Shown here piece after piece: positions 50,326 to 52,180 of a stretch of 52,180 nucleotides of DNA (positions within the stretch are counted from its first letter, which is position 1; each line of letters starts with the position of its first letter). Origin of the DNA: Lachnospiraceae bacterium (lineage in GTDB: Bacteria; Bacillota; Clostridia; Lachnospirales; Lachnospiraceae); NCBI GenBank assembly GCA_015258065.1, contig JABZIZ010000018.1:1-52180 (forward strand). Reading direction: 5' to 3'. Under the pieces are notes generated by a model. It searched no databases, had not been told where the DNA came from, and was given only the letters and a program-made list of their open reading frames with translations. The position numbers and the translations under genes were made by a program.

Positions 50326-51362
50326 AATACATCGATATGCACTGTGATACCATGGCATCCATCTGGTATTCCCGTTTAAGAGGAGAAAATTTTGATCTTT
50401 CGGATGCGCCGCTCATGGTCAATCTGAACAAGCTGAAGCAGGGAGATTGCCTTTGTCAGACCTTTGCGATGTTTGTTTATTTGAATCGTCCGGAAAATTT
50501 TGACGGACGGCAGGAGCATGGGACGGTTCAGGGAAATGAAAAGAAGATGGATCCCTGGTTCGGCGTAAGTGAGATCCTGAAGGTTTTTCAGGAACAGATG
50601 GAGAGGCATCAGGGGAACATCAGGCAGGTTCGGACAGGAACGGAGATTGCACAGGCACTGCAGGAAGCTTCGCCTATGGTGACGGCACTGTTGAGTGTGG
50701 AAGAGGGCGGTGTCTGCAAAGGAGATCTTGAAGCGCTGCAGAAGCTCTATGATGCAGGAGCCAGAATGATGACGTTAACCTGGAATTTTGAGAATGAATT
50801 GGCTTCTCCCAACGTACCGATTCCGGGACAGTATTACCGCTTTGTTCCTCACACGGACAACGGATTGAAAAAGAGGGGATTCGAATTCGTGGAGCGGATG
50901 CAGCATCTCTCCATGCTCGTGGACGTTTCGCATCTCTCCGATGCAGGTTTTTATGATGTGGAAAAGACGGTGAAGGGTCCTTTTATCGCCAGCCATTCCA
51001 ATGCCCGTTCGGTTTGCGGCTGCAACCGGAATATGACGGACGATATGATCAGGCGCTTGGCGGAACACGGCGGTGTGATGGGGCTTAATTTTGCACCGGA
51101 ATTTCTGGAAGAGTCTGATCATCCAAGAGAAACGGTAGAAAATGCGGTACGGATGGCGTCCTATATTAAAAAGGTCGGAGGAATTGAGGTGCTGGGCCTT
51201 GGCAGTGATTTTGACGGCATTGAGGGAGAACTGGAAATCGGGGGAGCGGATCAGATGGAACTGCTTGCAGACGGACTGTCCCGTGTGGGATTTACCGCTT
51301 CGGAAATCGAGCAGGTTTTCTATAAGAATGTGCTGCGTGTGTTTCAAGAGGTGCTGGGATAA
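50322..51362 (+). CDS. M19-family (membrane-type) dipeptidase
   Basis: 346 residues. Zinc dipeptidase of the amidohydrolase fold: metal-binding YIDMHCDTMA at the N-terminus, LLSVEEGGVCKGDLEAL, the bridging Glu there, VDVSHLSDAGFYDVEKTVKG, FIASHSNARSVCGCNRNMTD and LGLGSDFDGIEG. No signal peptide, so cytoplasmic. The start is TTG 50322 in a TTGA overlap with hisS; GGAAGGA lies upstream. It may complete peptide breakdown begun by the M3 peptidase, though it is in a different operon. The stop overlaps the next ATG (TAATG). Confidence 0.92.
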   Translation: MKYIDMHCDTMASIWYSRLRGENFDLSDAPLMVNLNKLKQGDCLCQTFAMFVYLNRPENFDGRQEHGTVQGNEKKMDPWFGVSEILKVFQEQMERHQGNIRQVRTGTEIAQALQEASPMVTALLSVEEGGVCKGDLEALQKLYDAGARMMTLTWNFENELASPNVPIPGQYYRFVPHTDNGLKKRGFEFVERMQHLSMLVDVSHLSDAGFYDVEKTVKGPFIASHSNARSVCGCNRNMTDDMIRRLAEHGGVMGLNFAPEFLEESDHPRETVENAVRMASYIKKVGGIEVLGLGSDFDGIEGELEIGGADQMELLADGLSRVGFTASEIEQVFYKNVLRVFQEVLG

Positions 51363-52180
51363 TGAGAATATGCCTGTTAAACGACTCTTTTCCGCCGGTG
51401 ATCGACGGGGTCGCGAATACGGTTTTGAATTATGCAACCCTTCTCACGAGAGAAGAGAAGGCGAGCGTCATTGTCGCCACCCCCAGATACCCGGGGGTGA
51501 ATTATGCCGAATATCCTTTCCGTGTGCTTCCGTATAAAAGTTTTGATATCGGGGGGGCGGTAGAGGGATATCGTGCGGGAAATCCGTTGGCGGTTCGGAC
51601 GGTGAGCGGGATGATGGAGTTTCATCCGGACGTGATTCATACCCATTGCCCTGTGATTTCCACCATGCTTGCCAGACAGGTGCAGCATGAGACGGACGCC
51701 CCTCTGATTTTCACCTACCACACCAAGTTCGATCTGGACATCGAAAGAGCGGTGAGATCCCGCTTTTTACAAAAAGGAGGGATTCGTTTTCTCATTGAGA
51801 ATATTTCCGCCTGCGATGAGGTTTGGGCGGTATCCAAAGGGGCGGGAGAAAACCTGAAATCGCTCGGTTATACGGGCGAGTATACCGTCATGGAAAACGG
51901 AGTGGATTTTCCCAAAGGCAGGGTGGAAAAAAGTAGGGTCGATCAGGTGACGGCAGGTTATGACCTTCCGGAAGGGGTTCCGGTCTTTCTGTTTGTCGGG
52001 AGACTTCTCGATTATAAAGGGCTGCCGTTAATTGTGGATGCCTTGCAAATTCTGGCAGAAAAAAACATTCCTTTCCGCATGGTGTGGATCGGAGGAGGGG
52101 CGGATGCAGAAGCGCTGCAGCAGAGAGTGAAGGAGGCGGGGCTTTCAGACAGGGCCTTTTTTACCGGGCCGATACAGGAT
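51362..52180 (+). CDS. GT4-family glycosyltransferase (partial, cut by window end)
   Basis: 273 codons to the window edge, still open. Reads MRICLLNDSFPPVIDGVANT at the start, then FHPDVIHTHCPVISTMLARQ, FTYHTKFDLDIERAV, AVSKGAGENLKSLGY, VMENGVDFP and FLFVGRLLDYKGLPLIVDAL, the pattern of GT4 enzymes such as diacylglycerol alpha-glucosyltransferases that make glycolipid membrane anchors. The catalytic C-terminal Glu-x7-Glu region lies outside. ATG overlaps the dipeptidase stop (TAATG). Exact acceptor is not decidable. Confidence 0.85.
   Translation, partial: MRICLLNDSFPPVIDGVANTVLNYATLLTREEKASVIVATPRYPGVNYAEYPFRVLPYKSFDIGGAVEGYRAGNPLAVRTVSGMMEFHPDVIHTHCPVISTMLARQVQHETDAPLIFTYHTKFDLDIERAVRSRFLQKGGIRFLIENISACDEVWAVSKGAGENLKSLGYTGEYTVMENGVDFPKGRVEKSRVDQVTAGYDLPEGVPVFLFVGRLLDYKGLPLIVDALQILAEKNIPFRMVWIGGGADAEALQQRVKEAGLSDRAFFTGPIQD

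Overview
The window looks like a chromosomal segment of an anaerobic, mid-GC Firmicute, most probably a Clostridia/Lachnospiraceae-type bacterium. The signs are strong GGAGG ribosome sites, Gram-positive lipoproteins with Leu-Thr-Ala-Cys or Leu-Ala-Gly-Cys lipoboxes, a YesM/YesN-type two-component pair, the anaerobic (cobalt-early) cobalamin enzymes CbiK, CbiD, CbiF and CbiH, and a SigH-type sigma factor. No rRNA, tRNA, CRISPR array, insertion sequence or prophage gene was seen. Species cannot be assigned from sequence reading alone.

Layout. (1) 1-7954: the tail of an unknown gene, then a histidine kinase/response regulator pair and a five-gene NitT/SsuABC-type ABC importer with a lipoprotein, two different permeases and two different ATPases. 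The ATPases have complementary motif defects that predict one working and one degenerate ATP site. (2) 8001-9625: head-to-head 3' remnants of a LysR regulator and a YjiH membrane protein, enclosed by a 13-bp inverted repeat, followed by a Phd/RelE-type toxin-antitoxin pair. (3) 9709-23502: a cobalamin island with a promoter, a B12 riboswitch and a terminator. It encodes an exported CbiK-type chelatase lipoprotein, a binding protein/permease/ATPase importer, CobT, CobQ/CbiP, CobD, CbiC, CbiD, CbiF, CbiH and a cysteine-rich small protein. The pathway is incomplete here: no CbiL, CbiG, CbiE/T, CbiJ, CbiA, CbiB, CobU or CobS was found.

(4) 23582-32314: glycogen phosphorylase, a spermidine-synthase-fold protein, an AI-2E-family membrane protein, a convergent DUF2156 protein, a CPBP protease, citrate synthase and AzlCD. 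(5) 32383-43597: rlmB, an M3 oligopeptidase, a small membrane protein, an oppABCDF peptide importer (OppC carries a large insertion), and a SigH-like sigma factor. (6) 43651-46414, minus strand: comM then dprA (DNA uptake/recombination), convergent with the sigma factor. (7) 46415-52180: a repeat-bearing intergenic region, a Gtf3-GT8 fusion glycosyltransferase, hisS, an M19 dipeptidase and a GT4 glycosyltransferase cut by the window end.

Themes. Genes are tightly packed, often with ATGA, TGATG, TAATG or TTGA stop/start overlaps. Short in-frame tandem repeats (15, 18, 24, 29 and 54 bp) recur at gene ends, linkers and one intergenic region. The most promising item for a new system is the riboswitch-controlled exported chelatase with its importer: the chelatase and the binding protein appear to share an extra beta-type domain, suggesting metal insertion or tetrapyrrole handling outside the membrane coupled to uptake.
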